From NCBI RefSeq assembly GCF_006874465.1, contig NZ_VIRL01000021.1, positions 1 through 64,000 of the forward strand: a stretch of DNA of 64,000 nt, read 5' to 3'. Positions 41,176 through 49,250 of the stretch are shown piece by piece. The stretch's first letter is position 1, and each line of letters starts with the position of its first letter. Origin of the DNA: Microbispora bryophytorum (GTDB lineage Bacteria; Actinomycetota; Actinomycetes; Streptosporangiales; Streptosporangiaceae). Below the pieces are notes generated by a model. It had not been told where the DNA came from and ran no database searches. It saw nothing but the letters and a program-made list of their open reading frames with translations. A program made the position numbers and the translations under genes.

Positions 41176-42309
41176 ATGTCGAGGATGAGTGCGGCGATGG
41201 CGGCCCTGCTCGTGGTGCTCGGGCTGCTCGTCGTCCGGCCCGCCGAGGCGGCCACGGTGCGGATCATGCCCCTGGGCGACTCGATCACCGGATCGCCCGG
41301 CTGCTGGCGGGCCCTGCTGTGGAACAAGCTGCAGAACGGCGGCTTCACCGACGTCGACATGGTGGGGACGCTGCCCGCCCAGGGGTGCGGGGTGCCGTAC
41401 GACGGCGACAACGAGGGCCACGGCGGCTACCTCGTCACGAACGTCGCCGACCAGAACCAGCTCCCGGGCTGGCTCTCGGCGACCCGTCCCGACATCGTGA
41501 TGATGCACTTCGGCACCAACGACGTGTGGAGCAACAAGCCGACCGGCACGATCCTCGCGGCGTACGGCACGCTCGTCGACCAGATGCGGGCGAGCAACCC
41601 GAACATGAAGATCCTCGTCGCCCAGATCATCCCGATGAACCCGAGCACCTGCGCCGAGTGCGCGCAGCGGGCCGTCGCCCTGAACAGCGCGATTCCGGGC
41701 TGGGCCGCCGCGAAGACCACGACGGCCTCCCCGATCGTGGTCGTCGACCAGTGGACCGGCTTCAGCACGAGCGCGGACACCTACGACGGCGTGCACCCCG
41801 ACGACAGCGGCAACCAGAAGATGGCGGACAAGTGGTATCCCGCCCTGTCGGCCCTGCTCGGCGGCGCGCAGCCGTCCCCCAGCCCGAGTCCCAGTCCCAG
41901 TCCCAGTCCCAGTCCCTCGCCGACCCGGTCGCCTTCTCCGTCTCCGTCGCCGTCTAGGTCGCCGTCCCCCTCGCCCTCGCCGTCTCCCTCGCCCTCCTCC
42001 GGCCCCTCCGGCTGCGGCGCGACCTACACGATCACCAACCAGTGGGGCGGCGGCTTCCAGGGCGAGGTCACGGTCAGGAACACGGGCGCCGCGTCCATCA
42101 GCGGCTGGACCGTCACCTGGACCTTCACCGACGGGCAGCGGGTGACCCAGGCGTGGGGCGGCAAGGCCACGCAGACCGGGGCGAGCGTGACCGTGCGGAA
42201 CGAGAGCTGGAACGGCTCCCTCGGCGCCGGCGCGAGCACCACGCTGGGCTTCATCGCCTCCTGGAACGCGTCCAATTCCGCCCCCGTGCCCACCTGCGCG
42301 GCGGCCTGA
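41176..42309 (+). CDS. Secreted SGNH-family carbohydrate esterase (CE3-like) with CBM2
   Basis: 377-residue extracellular esterase, probably removing acetyl groups from xylan. Signal peptide 1-26 (AEA). The SGNH catalytic domain (about 27-220) shows GDSIT (Ser36), GHGGY, HFGTND (112-116) and DGVHPD (Asp204/His207). A Ser-Pro repeat linker (about 222-275) leads to a CBM2 cellulose-binding domain with GCGATYTITNQWGGGFQGEV and conserved Trp residues. ATG 41176 follows GAGAGGG. A terminator-like hairpin lies directly downstream. Confidence 0.93.
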   Translation: MSRMSAAMAALLVVLGLLVVRPAEAATVRIMPLGDSITGSPGCWRALLWNKLQNGGFTDVDMVGTLPAQGCGVPYDGDNEGHGGYLVTNVADQNQLPGWLSATRPDIVMMHFGTNDVWSNKPTGTILAAYGTLVDQMRASNPNMKILVAQIIPMNPSTCAECAQRAVALNSAIPGWAAAKTTTASPIVVVDQWTGFSTSADTYDGVHPDDSGNQKMADKWYPALSALLGGAQPSPSPSPSPSPSPSPSPTRSPSPSPSPSRSPSPSPSPSPSPSSGPSGCGATYTITNQWGGGFQGEVTVRNTGAASISGWTVTWTFTDGQRVTQAWGGKATQTGASVTVRNESWNGSLGAGASTTLGFIASWNASNSAPVPTCAAA

Positions 42310-42317
42310 CCTCGATC

Positions 42318-42338
42318 GGGCCGGGCCTGTTCCGGCCC
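42318..42338 (+). terminator. Stem-loop after the esterase gene
   Basis: GGGCCGG (42318-42324) pairs with CCGGCCC (42332-42338), loop GCCTGTT, 8 nt after the stop at 42309. Confidence 0.6.
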
Positions 42339-42359
42339 GGCCGCGGCAGGCACGCGCCC

Positions 42360-42432
42360 CAGGTGCCCGATGTCCCTAGGCCCGATGTCCCTAAGTGGCC
42401 GATGTCCCCAGGTGCCCGATGTCCCCCCGATG
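42360..42432. repeat. Imperfect tandem array of CCGATGTCCC units
   Basis: Four direct copies of CCGATGTCCC(T/C) at intervals of 15-18 bp, with a degenerate fifth (CCGATGCCC), in the short gap between the convergent esterase and SDR genes. Probably slippage-generated; no function is assigned. Confidence 0.75.
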
Positions 42433-42447
42433 CCCGGACCGGCTCTG

Positions 42448-43362
42448 TCAGCGATAGCCGGTGACGTCGGCGGGCCGGCCGGCGTCCTGGACCTCCACGA
42501 GATATCGCCAGCAGTCGGGGCGGCTGCCGTCCACGTCGGTGAAGCCGTACACCTGGGCCAGTTGGCCGCTGGACAGCGACTGCCCGTTCCAGCGGCTCGC
42601 CTCCGGGTCGGCGGCCAGGGCCGCCACCGCGCGTCCGACGAAGGCCGGGCTCTCGGAGATGGCGAAGTGCGGCACTTTGGCCAGCGCGTCGCGCCAGTCG
42701 GCCTCCGTCACGCCGAAGTGCTCCAGCATGAGCTCCGAACGCAGCCAGCCCGGCGTGAGCGACACCGCGGTCGCCCCGTGCGGCGCCAGCTCCTTGGCCT
42801 GGGCGAACGCCATGCGGTTCACGGACGTCTTCGCGAGGTCGTAGAAGAACGAGACGCGGTAGTTGGCCGCGTTGTAGTCCGCCGTGCCGTCGGTCACCTC
42901 GACCACCAGGCCGCCGGGCTTGCGGATCAGCAGCGGCAGTGCGTAATGACTGGTGATGATGTGCGTGTCGACCGCCAGCCGCAGGATGCGCAAGCCGTCG
43001 TCGAGCGAGTGCTCCCAGAGCCGGTCGGTCCAGCTGAACAGCAGCTCGCCGCCCCAGATGTCGTTGACCAGCACGTCGAGCGCGCCCTGCTCGGCGTCAA
43101 TCCGCGCCACGAGGGCCCGCACCTGCTCGCGGTCGAGGTGGTCCACCGGCACGGCGATCCCCCGCCCGCCCGCGGCGGTCACCAGCTCGGCTGTCTCCTC
43201 GATCGTCTCCGGCCGGTTCATCTCCGAGCGCCGCTCACGGGTGCTGCGGCCGGTCACGTAGACCGTCGCCCCCGCCGCGCCCAGCTCGATCGCGATGCCG
43301 CGCCCCGCGCCCCGGGTCGCCCCGGCAACCAGTGCGACCTTCCCCACCAGGCTGCTCGTCAT
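42448..43362 (-). CDS. Short-chain dehydrogenase/reductase
   Basis: 304-residue NAD(P)-dependent oxidoreductase. The cofactor motif VALVAGATRGAGRGIA is at the N-terminus, with the YVTGRSTRE strand-2 end typical of NADP preference. The active site is atypical in spacing: FFYDLAKTSVNRMAFAQA resembles Yx3K (YDLAK). ATG 43362 was chosen because the domain starts right after it. No pathway clue from neighbours. Confidence 0.88.
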   Translation of the reverse strand: MTSSLVGKVALVAGATRGAGRGIAIELGAAGATVYVTGRSTRERRSEMNRPETIEETAELVTAAGGRGIAVPVDHLDREQVRALVARIDAEQGALDVLVNDIWGGELLFSWTDRLWEHSLDDGLRILRLAVDTHIITSHYALPLLIRKPGGLVVEVTDGTADYNAANYRVSFFYDLAKTSVNRMAFAQAKELAPHGATAVSLTPGWLRSELMLEHFGVTEADWRDALAKVPHFAISESPAFVGRAVAALAADPEASRWNGQSLSSGQLAQVYGFTDVDGSRPDCWRYLVEVQDAGRPADVTGYR

Positions 43363-43499
43363 GAGACGGCATGGTGGCACACGCCACCGACAGAACACGG
43401 GCCCGCGGCAAAACACCGGGCCCGCGGCTTGGCCGCGATCCCTGGGGGCAGAGCGTGCTTTCAGCTAGGGTGCTGATCGCGATCCCGGAGGAGGACGGC

Positions 43500-43712
43500 A
43501 TGAGCGAATATGCGGCGACTTTTCAACTTATCGACGCCGACAGGGACGGGCGGATCTCCGCCGAGGAGCTCGTACGCCTGATGGAGGTGCTCGGCCGGCC
43601 GCTGACACTTCAGGGGGCGCAGGGTGCGATCGACAGGGTCGACGCCGACCGCGACGGCCTGATCGATCTGGAGGAGTTCGGCGCCTGGCTGAGCAGCGCG
43701 GATCAGGGTTGA
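43500..43712 (+). CDS. Small EF-hand calcium-binding protein
   Basis: 70-residue calmodulin-like protein with two complete EF-hands, DADRDGRISAEE (about 13-24) and DADRDGLIDLEE (about 49-60), each with the 12-residue Asp-rich loop and terminal Glu. It would bind two Ca2+ ions in the cytosol; a partner is unknown. ATG 43500 has GGAGGAGG upstream. The next gene, a PucR-like regulator, may follow on the same transcript. Confidence 0.9.
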   Translation: MSEYAATFQLIDADRDGRISAEELVRLMEVLGRPLTLQGAQGAIDRVDADRDGLIDLEEFGAWLSSADQG

Positions 43713-43770
43713 GCAGCGCTCAGCGGGCGTTGAGCCGGCGCTGAAAGGCGACGACGAGTTCTGGGGCGCG

Positions 43771-44922
43771 GTGCCGGCAGGCGTCGCGAGGCTGCTGCGT
43801 CCCCGCATCGGCGACGTCGCGGACCAGATGATCACGGAGATCCAGCGGCGGGTGCCCGAATACGCCCGCCCGGACGACGAGATCTACATCAAGGTCCTGC
43901 GGCTGTCGGTCAACCAGGCGCTGCAGGGGTTCCTGGAACGCATCGAGAATCCGCGGGCGCCGTGGGACCCCGAGGTCTTCCGGACGATCGGCAGGGGCGA
44001 GGCCTCCGAGGGGCGCGGCCTCGAACCCTTCCAGACCGCGATGCGGCTGGGCGCGCGGGTGGCGTGGCGGCGGCTCACCGAGCAGTCCGAGCAGCTCGAC
44101 CTCGACCCGAGGACGCTGTACGACCTGGGCGAGGCCATCTTCGTCTACCTCGACCAGCTCGCCGACGCGGCGGCGCAGGGCTTCGCCGAGGCGCGGGCGC
44201 ACGCGGCGGGCGAGATGGAGCGCCGCCGCCGGCGGCTGCTCGACCTGCTGCTCACCCGTCCGGCGGCCTCGCCGGAGGCCGTCGCCGACCTGGCCAGGGC
44301 GGTCGGCTGGCGGCTCCCCCGCACGGTCGCCGGGGTGGCGCTGGAGGAACGCGACGGCGGCTCTCCCCTGCCGGTGCTGCCGCCGGACGTGCTGACCGGG
44401 CTCGACCGCAACGCCCCCTGTCTCGTGGTGCCGGACCCGGGCGGCCCCGGGCGGGTGCAGGCGCTGGAGAGCGTCCTGCGCGGATGGCGGGCCGCGATCG
44501 GCCCCGCCGTGCCGCTCGCCGCCGCCGCGGACTCGCTCGGCTGGGCCAGGGAGGCCCTCGACCTCGGCACCCGCGGCATCCTGCCCCGGCGGGGACTGCT
44601 GCGCTGCGCCGACCACATGGCCACGCTGGTCGTCTTCAAGGACGAGGACCTGGTGGCCGCCCTGGCGGAGGTGCGCCTCGCGCCCCTCGCCCACCTGCCC
44701 CAGAGCCGGCAGGACCGCCTGGCCGAGACCCTGCTCGCCTGGCTGTGTCACGGCCGGGGCGTCGCGGAGGTCGCCGCGGCGCTCCACGTCCACCCGCAGA
44801 CCGTGCGGTATCGCCTGCGCCAGATCGAGCAGCTGTACGGCGACGCGCTCTCCGACCCCGACGTCCGGTTCGAGCTGGAGATCGTCCTGCGCGCCCGCCA
44901 GGCCCGCCAGGGCACGACCTAG
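43771..44922 (+). CDS. PucR/CdaR-like helix-turn-helix transcriptional regulator
   Basis: 383-residue regulator. The C-terminal PucR HTH reads GVAEVAAALHVHPQTVRYRLRQIEQLYG; the N-terminal two thirds form the helical sensor and GGDEF-like middle region of actinobacterial PucR-type proteins (LGARVAWRRLTEQSE, YLDQLADAAAQGF). GTG 43771 is the first good start, but the frame is open upstream through KGDDEFWGA, so the true start may be further 5' near 43741. It may control the flavin oxidase or the EF-hand gene (inference). Confidence 0.85.
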   Translation: MPAGVARLLRPRIGDVADQMITEIQRRVPEYARPDDEIYIKVLRLSVNQALQGFLERIENPRAPWDPEVFRTIGRGEASEGRGLEPFQTAMRLGARVAWRRLTEQSEQLDLDPRTLYDLGEAIFVYLDQLADAAAQGFAEARAHAAGEMERRRRRLLDLLLTRPAASPEAVADLARAVGWRLPRTVAGVALEERDGGSPLPVLPPDVLTGLDRNAPCLVVPDPGGPGRVQALESVLRGWRAAIGPAVPLAAAADSLGWAREALDLGTRGILPRRGLLRCADHMATLVVFKDEDLVAALAEVRLAPLAHLPQSRQDRLAETLLAWLCHGRGVAEVAAALHVHPQTVRYRLRQIEQLYGDALSDPDVRFELEIVLRARQARQGTT

Positions 44923-44940
44923 GCCCGCCGGCCGCCCTCC

Positions 44941-46065
44941 CTACGGCATGGTGCCGCCGCTGGTGCGCAGGCCCCGCGCCACCGGCCGCCTGTGCAGGCC
45001 GAACCGCGCCTCCGGCTCCCGCGCGCCGTCGAGGATCTCCGCCACGTATCCGGCCAGGGCCGGGGCGTGCTTGAAGCCGTGCCCGGACTCGCCCCCGAGC
45101 AGCCAGACGCCGTCGTCGATCTCGGCGATGATCCACTCGGCGTCCCTGGTCAGCGCGTACTGGCAGACCTGGCTGAACACCACCGGCGCGCCCACCAGCG
45201 AAGGGAACCGCCTGGCCAGATAGGCGCGCGCCTGCTCCTCGGTGTGCCGGAGCACCCGCCTGCCGCCGCTCTCCGCGTCGTACGGCTCGCCCTCGGCGTC
45301 GCCGGTGACCTTCATCCCCATGCCGTCCAAGTCGCCGTGCCCGTACGCCGACAGGTCGTAGTCGCAGAACGCGGGCAGCGGCGGCGTGGTCCAGTCCCTG
45401 GGCACCCCGAAGTGGAAGGTGTCCTGCCGCGTCACCTCGACGTGTCCCGCCTCGTGCGGGAACAGCCGCGGCAGCCACGCGCCGCACGCCCACACCACGC
45501 GGTCCGCCGTCAGCACCTCGCCGTCCGCCACGACCCCGGCGCCGCGTCCGTACGGCACGGCACGGGCGCGGACCTGCCGGACGCCGGCCGCGCCGGCCAG
45601 GCGCGCGGTCACCTGCGTCGCCCGCCGGGCCCGCAGCACTCCGGCGTTCGGCTCCCACAGCACGAAGGCGAGGTCGTCGCCCCGCAGCCCGGGAAACCGC
45701 CGCGCCGCCTCGGCCGGGTCGAGCAGCTCGCAGGGGATGTCCAGCCGCTCGAGCACCCGGGCGCTGCGCGTCTCCCAGCCGTCCGGGTCGCGGGCGAACC
45801 ACATCAGCCCCGACTCGACGTACAGCTCCTCGCCGCCCCGCCGTTCCAGCCGGCGCCAGTCGTCGCGGGCCTGCCAGGCCAGCCGGGGATACCAGTCGTC
45901 CGAGCCGTGCGCGCAGCGCAGCAGGCGGGTCTCCCCGGCGCTGGCCTGACGCACGTGGCCCGGCGCGTACTGCTCGACGAGCGTCACCCGCCAGCCCTCG
46001 TCGGCCAGCCGTAACGCCAGCGACGCCCCCCAGATCCCCGCCCCCACGACGATCGCCGACTTCAT
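44941..46065 (-). CDS. FAD-dependent amine/sarcosine-oxidase-like oxidoreductase (DAO family)
   Basis: 374-residue flavoprotein of the monomeric sarcosine oxidase/N-methyltryptophan oxidase group. FAD-binding motif VVGAGIWGASLALRLADEG at 6-24, the conserved ADRVVWACGAWLPRLF segment, GESGHGFKHAPALAGYVAEI near the C-terminus (substrate/flavin attachment region), and a Cys in LFCxY-like positions. It is divergent from the IclR regulator across a perfect inverted repeat at 46091-46107, so it is probably under that regulator's control with the tyrosine-degradation genes. Confidence 0.9.
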   Translation of the reverse strand: MKSAIVVGAGIWGASLALRLADEGWRVTLVEQYAPGHVRQASAGETRLLRCAHGSDDWYPRLAWQARDDWRRLERRGGEELYVESGLMWFARDPDGWETRSARVLERLDIPCELLDPAEAARRFPGLRGDDLAFVLWEPNAGVLRARRATQVTARLAGAAGVRQVRARAVPYGRGAGVVADGEVLTADRVVWACGAWLPRLFPHEAGHVEVTRQDTFHFGVPRDWTTPPLPAFCDYDLSAYGHGDLDGMGMKVTGDAEGEPYDAESGGRRVLRHTEEQARAYLARRFPSLVGAPVVFSQVCQYALTRDAEWIIAEIDDGVWLLGGESGHGFKHAPALAGYVAEILDGAREPEARFGLHRRPVARGLRTSGGTMP

Positions 46066-46090
46066 CCACCACTCCTTGATCGCGGACGGA

Positions 46091-46107
46091 CCTACGTCCG
46101 ACGTAGG
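46091..46107. promoter_or_regulatory. IclR-type operator between oxidase and regulator genes
   Basis: CCTACGTCCGACGTAGG is a perfect 8-1-8 inverted repeat in the 97-bp divergent promoter. Its TACGTCCGA half recurs at 46913-46921 upstream of the homogentisate dioxygenase gene. Confidence 0.6.
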
Positions 46108-46162
46108 CTACGTCGAATGTGGTTTTCGCCTACAGGCGCACCGGTGCCGCGATAATCGGAGC

Positions 46163-46816
46163 ATGATGGCGGCCGAATCGGCGCAGACGCTCGAACGGGG
46201 CTTGCGGCTGTTGCGACTGCTCGCCGACGCGAACAGGGGCCGCACGCCGACCGAGCTCGCCCAGGAGCTGGGCCTGAGCCGGCCGATCGTCTACCGCCTC
46301 CTGACGACCCTGCAGGCCGAGGGCTTCGCCCGGCGGGACGCGCACGGCCGCGTGCACCTGGGCTTCGGGGTGCTCGTGCTGGCCCAGGCCGTGCACCCCC
46401 TGCTGCGGGCGGCGGCGCTGCCGACGCTGCGCGCGCTCGCCGAGCAGGCGGGAGCGACCGCGCACCTGACCATGGCCGAGGGCGACGAGGGCCTGGCGGT
46501 CGCGGTGGTCGAGCCGTCGTGGACCGACTTCCACGTCGCCTACCGGGAGGGCTCGCGCCATCCGCTGACGCGCGGCGCGGCCGGGCTGGCGCTGCTCGCG
46601 CGGCGCGAGGGCCGCACCGAGCCGCCGCTGCACACGAGCAGCGGACACCTCCAAGAGGGCGCGCAGGGCATCGCGGCGCCGATTCCGGGCCTGCCGTGGC
46701 TGGAGGCGTCCGTCGGGGTGGTCAGCTTCACCGATCTCGACGCGGACAAGGTGGGCCCGCTGGTCCTGGAGGCCGCCTGCCGCCTCACGTCCGCCCTGTC
46801 CGAGCCCCCGCGCTGA
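46163..46816 (+). CDS. IclR-family transcriptional regulator of the homogentisate genes
   Basis: 217-residue winged-helix regulator: SAQTLERGLRLLRLLADANRGRTPTELAQELGLSRPIVYRLLTTL is in form the IclR HTH, with a GAF-like effector domain after residue 85. It sits between the amine oxidase and the homogentisate dioxygenase, 147 bp before the latter, and both flanking promoters share the TACGTCCGA motif. By analogy with HmgR it probably responds to homogentisate or a related acid. ATG 46163; ATG 46166 also possible. Confidence 0.9.
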   Translation: MMAAESAQTLERGLRLLRLLADANRGRTPTELAQELGLSRPIVYRLLTTLQAEGFARRDAHGRVHLGFGVLVLAQAVHPLLRAAALPTLRALAEQAGATAHLTMAEGDEGLAVAVVEPSWTDFHVAYREGSRHPLTRGAAGLALLARREGRTEPPLHTSSGHLQEGAQGIAAPIPGLPWLEASVGVVSFTDLDADKVGPLVLEAACRLTSALSEPPR

Positions 46817-46864
46817 CGGTCGCCGTTCCAGCAGCCGGGGCTCGGCGCGCTCGTGGCCGCCGTC

Positions 46865-46930
46865 TTGACATTCCGGTCGGCATGACGAATCGTCGTACAT
46901 ATATAGGACGCATACGTCCGATTAACGGAC
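46865..46930 (+). promoter_or_regulatory. Promoter-operator region of the homogentisate operon
   Basis: TTGACA (46865-46870) is a -35 candidate. GGACG-CATA-CGTCC (46906-46919) and GTCCG-ATTAA-CGGAC (46916-46930) are overlapping perfect inverted repeats, and TACGTCCGA (46913-46921) matches the operator at 46091-46107. Confidence 0.5.
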
Positions 46931-46963
46931 AAGCGCTCCCTAGGGACCGGCAGAGGAGGCGTC

Positions 46964-48130
46964 ATGCCGTACTACCGGGTGGTCGGGCAGGTGCCGCGCA
47001 AGCGCCACGTGCAGTTCCGCGCGCCCGACGGCGGGCTGTACAAGGAGGAGCTCATGGGAGAGGAGGGCTTCTCCTCCGACTCCTCGCTGCTCTACCACCG
47101 TCACGCGCCGACCGCCATCGTCAAGGCCGAGGCCGTGGACGCGGGAGCGCCCGGCCTCACGCCCAACCTGCCGCTGTCCCCGCGCCATTTCCGCACCCGG
47201 GACCTGACGCCCGACGGCGACCTGGTCTCCGGTCGGATGCCGCTCGCGGGCAACTCCGACGTCCGCATCTCGTACGCCGCGACGGACGCGCCCAGCGAGC
47301 TGTACCGCGACTCGATGGGCGACGAGTGCGTCTACATCGCGCGCGGCCGGGCCCGGTTCGAGTCGGCGTACGGCGCGCTGGACGTGGCCGAGGGCGACTA
47401 CGTCGTCATCCCGACCGGGGCGATCCACCGGTGGGTGCCCGAGGGCCCGGTGACCGCGCTGGTGATCGAGGCGGCCGGGCACATCAGGCCGCCCAAGCGC
47501 TACCTGTCCCGGTTCGGCCAGTTCCTGGAGCACGCGCCGTACTGCGAGCGCGACCTGCGCGCGCCGGCCGAGCCGCTGCTCGTGGACGGCGAGGAGGTCC
47601 CGGTCCTGGTCAGGACGCGGGGCGGGCTGACCCGGCTGACCTACGCCCACCATCCCTTCGACGTGGTGGGCTGGGACGGCTGCCTCTACCCGTACGCGTT
47701 CAACATCCAGGACTTCGAACCCATCGTGAAGCGGACCCACGCGCCGCCGCCGGTCCACCAGACCTTCGAGGGGCCGGGCTTCGTCGTCTGCTCGTTCTGC
47801 CCCCGGCCGCTGGACTTCCACCCGGAGGCCGTGCCGATCCCGTACAACCACCACAACGTGGACTCCGACGAGTTCATGTTCTACGTGGGCGGCGACTACA
47901 CCGCCAGGAAGGGGTCGGGCATCGACGTCGGCTCGATCTCGCTCCACCCGGCCGGCTTCACGCACGGCCCGCAGCCGGGCGCGGTGGAGGCCGCCGTCGA
48001 GGCCGTGCGCCAGGGACACACCGAGACGACCGAGATGGCCGTCATGATCGACACGTTCCGCCCGCTCGACCTCGGCCAGGCCGCCCTGGCCTGCGAGGAC
48101 ACCGGCTACGCGTGGACGTGGGCGCGATGA
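46964..48130 (+). CDS. hmgA: Homogentisate 1,2-dioxygenase
   Basis: 388-residue non-haem iron enzyme that opens homogentisate to maleylacetoacetate in tyrosine and phenylalanine catabolism. MPYYRVVGQVPRKRH at the N-terminus and the C-terminal iron ligands in NHHNVDSDEFMFY and LHPAGFTHGPQ (two His and one Glu) identify it. Its TGA overlaps the ATG of fumarylacetoacetase, forming an operon. A maleylacetoacetate isomerase gene is absent here and is expected elsewhere or unneeded. Confidence 0.97.
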   Translation: MPYYRVVGQVPRKRHVQFRAPDGGLYKEELMGEEGFSSDSSLLYHRHAPTAIVKAEAVDAGAPGLTPNLPLSPRHFRTRDLTPDGDLVSGRMPLAGNSDVRISYAATDAPSELYRDSMGDECVYIARGRARFESAYGALDVAEGDYVVIPTGAIHRWVPEGPVTALVIEAAGHIRPPKRYLSRFGQFLEHAPYCERDLRAPAEPLLVDGEEVPVLVRTRGGLTRLTYAHHPFDVVGWDGCLYPYAFNIQDFEPIVKRTHAPPPVHQTFEGPGFVVCSFCPRPLDFHPEAVPIPYNHHNVDSDEFMFYVGGDYTARKGSGIDVGSISLHPAGFTHGPQPGAVEAAVEAVRQGHTETTEMAVMIDTFRPLDLGQAALACEDTGYAWTWAR

Positions 48131-49218
48131 GCTTCGGGCTCGGCAACCTGCCGTACGGCGTGTTCTCCCGGCCCGGCGAGCCCCGCAGGGTCGGCGTCCG
48201 GGTCGGGGACCAGGTCCTCGACCTGGCCGCCGCCCTCGGCGGGGACGTCTACGCGGCGCCCAGCCTCAACCCGCTGCTGGCCCTGGGCCGTGCGTCCTGG
48301 CAGGAGACGCGCGCGCGGGCGCGAGAGGCGGCGGCCACGGGCGACCACCTGATCCCGCTGGCGGAGGTGACCCCGCACCTGCCGATCGAGGTGGCCGACT
48401 ACGTCGACTTCTACGCCTCGTTCGAGCACGCGTCGAACCTTGGGCGGATGTTCCGGCCGGACGACGAGCCGCTGAAGCCCAACTGGCGGCACCTGCCCGT
48501 CGGCTACCACGGGCGGGCGGGCACCGTCGTCGTCTCGGGAACGCCGATCAGGCGGCCGTGCGGGCAGCGGCCGTCGTTCGGCCCGTCGCGCAAGCTCGAC
48601 ATCGAGGCGGAGGTCGGCTTCGTCGTCGGGGTGCCGACGCGGCTCGGCGAGCGCGCCGGCGCGTTCGAGGACCACGTCTTCGGGGTGGCGCTCGTCAACG
48701 ACTGGAGCGCCCGCGACATCCAGGCGTGGGAGTACGTCCCGCTCGGTCCGTTCCTGGGCAAGTCGTTCGCCACCTCGATGTCGGCGTGGATCACGCCGCT
48801 CGACGCCCTGGAGGAGGCCAGGGTCGAGGGCCGGTCGCAGGAGCCGGAGCCGCTCGCCTACCTCCGCCGGCAGGCGCCCTGGGGTCTCGACCTCACCCTG
48901 CACGTCGAACTGAACGGCGAGACGGTCTCGACGCCGTCGTTCCGCGACATGTACTGGACGCCCGACCAGATGCTCGCCCACCTGACCGTGAACGGCGCCT
49001 CGCTGCGCACGGGCGACCTGTTCGCGAGCGGGACGGTGTCGTCGGTCGGGCAGCCGGGCTCGCTCATCGAGCTGACCTGGAACGGCGCATATCCGGTCAA
49101 ACTGCCCGGCGAGACCCGGAGCTTCCTGGAGGACGGCGACACCGTCACGATCAGCGCGTGGACCTCGCACGGCGTCAGCCTCGGCGAGGTGTCGGGGAAG
49201 ATCCTTCCGGCGACTTAG
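48127..49218 (+). CDS. fahA: Fumarylacetoacetase
   Basis: 363-residue hydrolase splitting fumarylacetoacetate into fumarate and acetoacetate, the last step of tyrosine degradation. The conserved metal/substrate region is present: DFYASFEHASNLGRMFRP, then PVGYHGRAGTVVVSG, LDIEAEVGFVVG, LVNDWSARDIQAWEYVPLG and GKSFATSMS, all signatures of FAH. ATG 48127 overlaps the dioxygenase stop (ATGA); GTG 48112 is an alternative start. Slightly shorter than the ~420-residue animal enzyme. Confidence 0.96.
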   Translation: MSFGLGNLPYGVFSRPGEPRRVGVRVGDQVLDLAAALGGDVYAAPSLNPLLALGRASWQETRARAREAAATGDHLIPLAEVTPHLPIEVADYVDFYASFEHASNLGRMFRPDDEPLKPNWRHLPVGYHGRAGTVVVSGTPIRRPCGQRPSFGPSRKLDIEAEVGFVVGVPTRLGERAGAFEDHVFGVALVNDWSARDIQAWEYVPLGPFLGKSFATSMSAWITPLDALEEARVEGRSQEPEPLAYLRRQAPWGLDLTLHVELNGETVSTPSFRDMYWTPDQMLAHLTVNGASLRTGDLFASGTVSSVGQPGSLIELTWNGAYPVKLPGETRSFLEDGDTVTISAWTSHGVSLGEVSGKILPAT

Positions 49219-49250
49219 CGTATTTCTGTCGTCACCCATCGCTATCTTTG

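Noticed and set aside
41865-42005. Dense AGTCCC/TCGCCG repeats resembling an array
   Set aside because: They code for the Ser-Pro linker between the esterase and CBM2 in frame, so they are a protein linker and not a DNA element.
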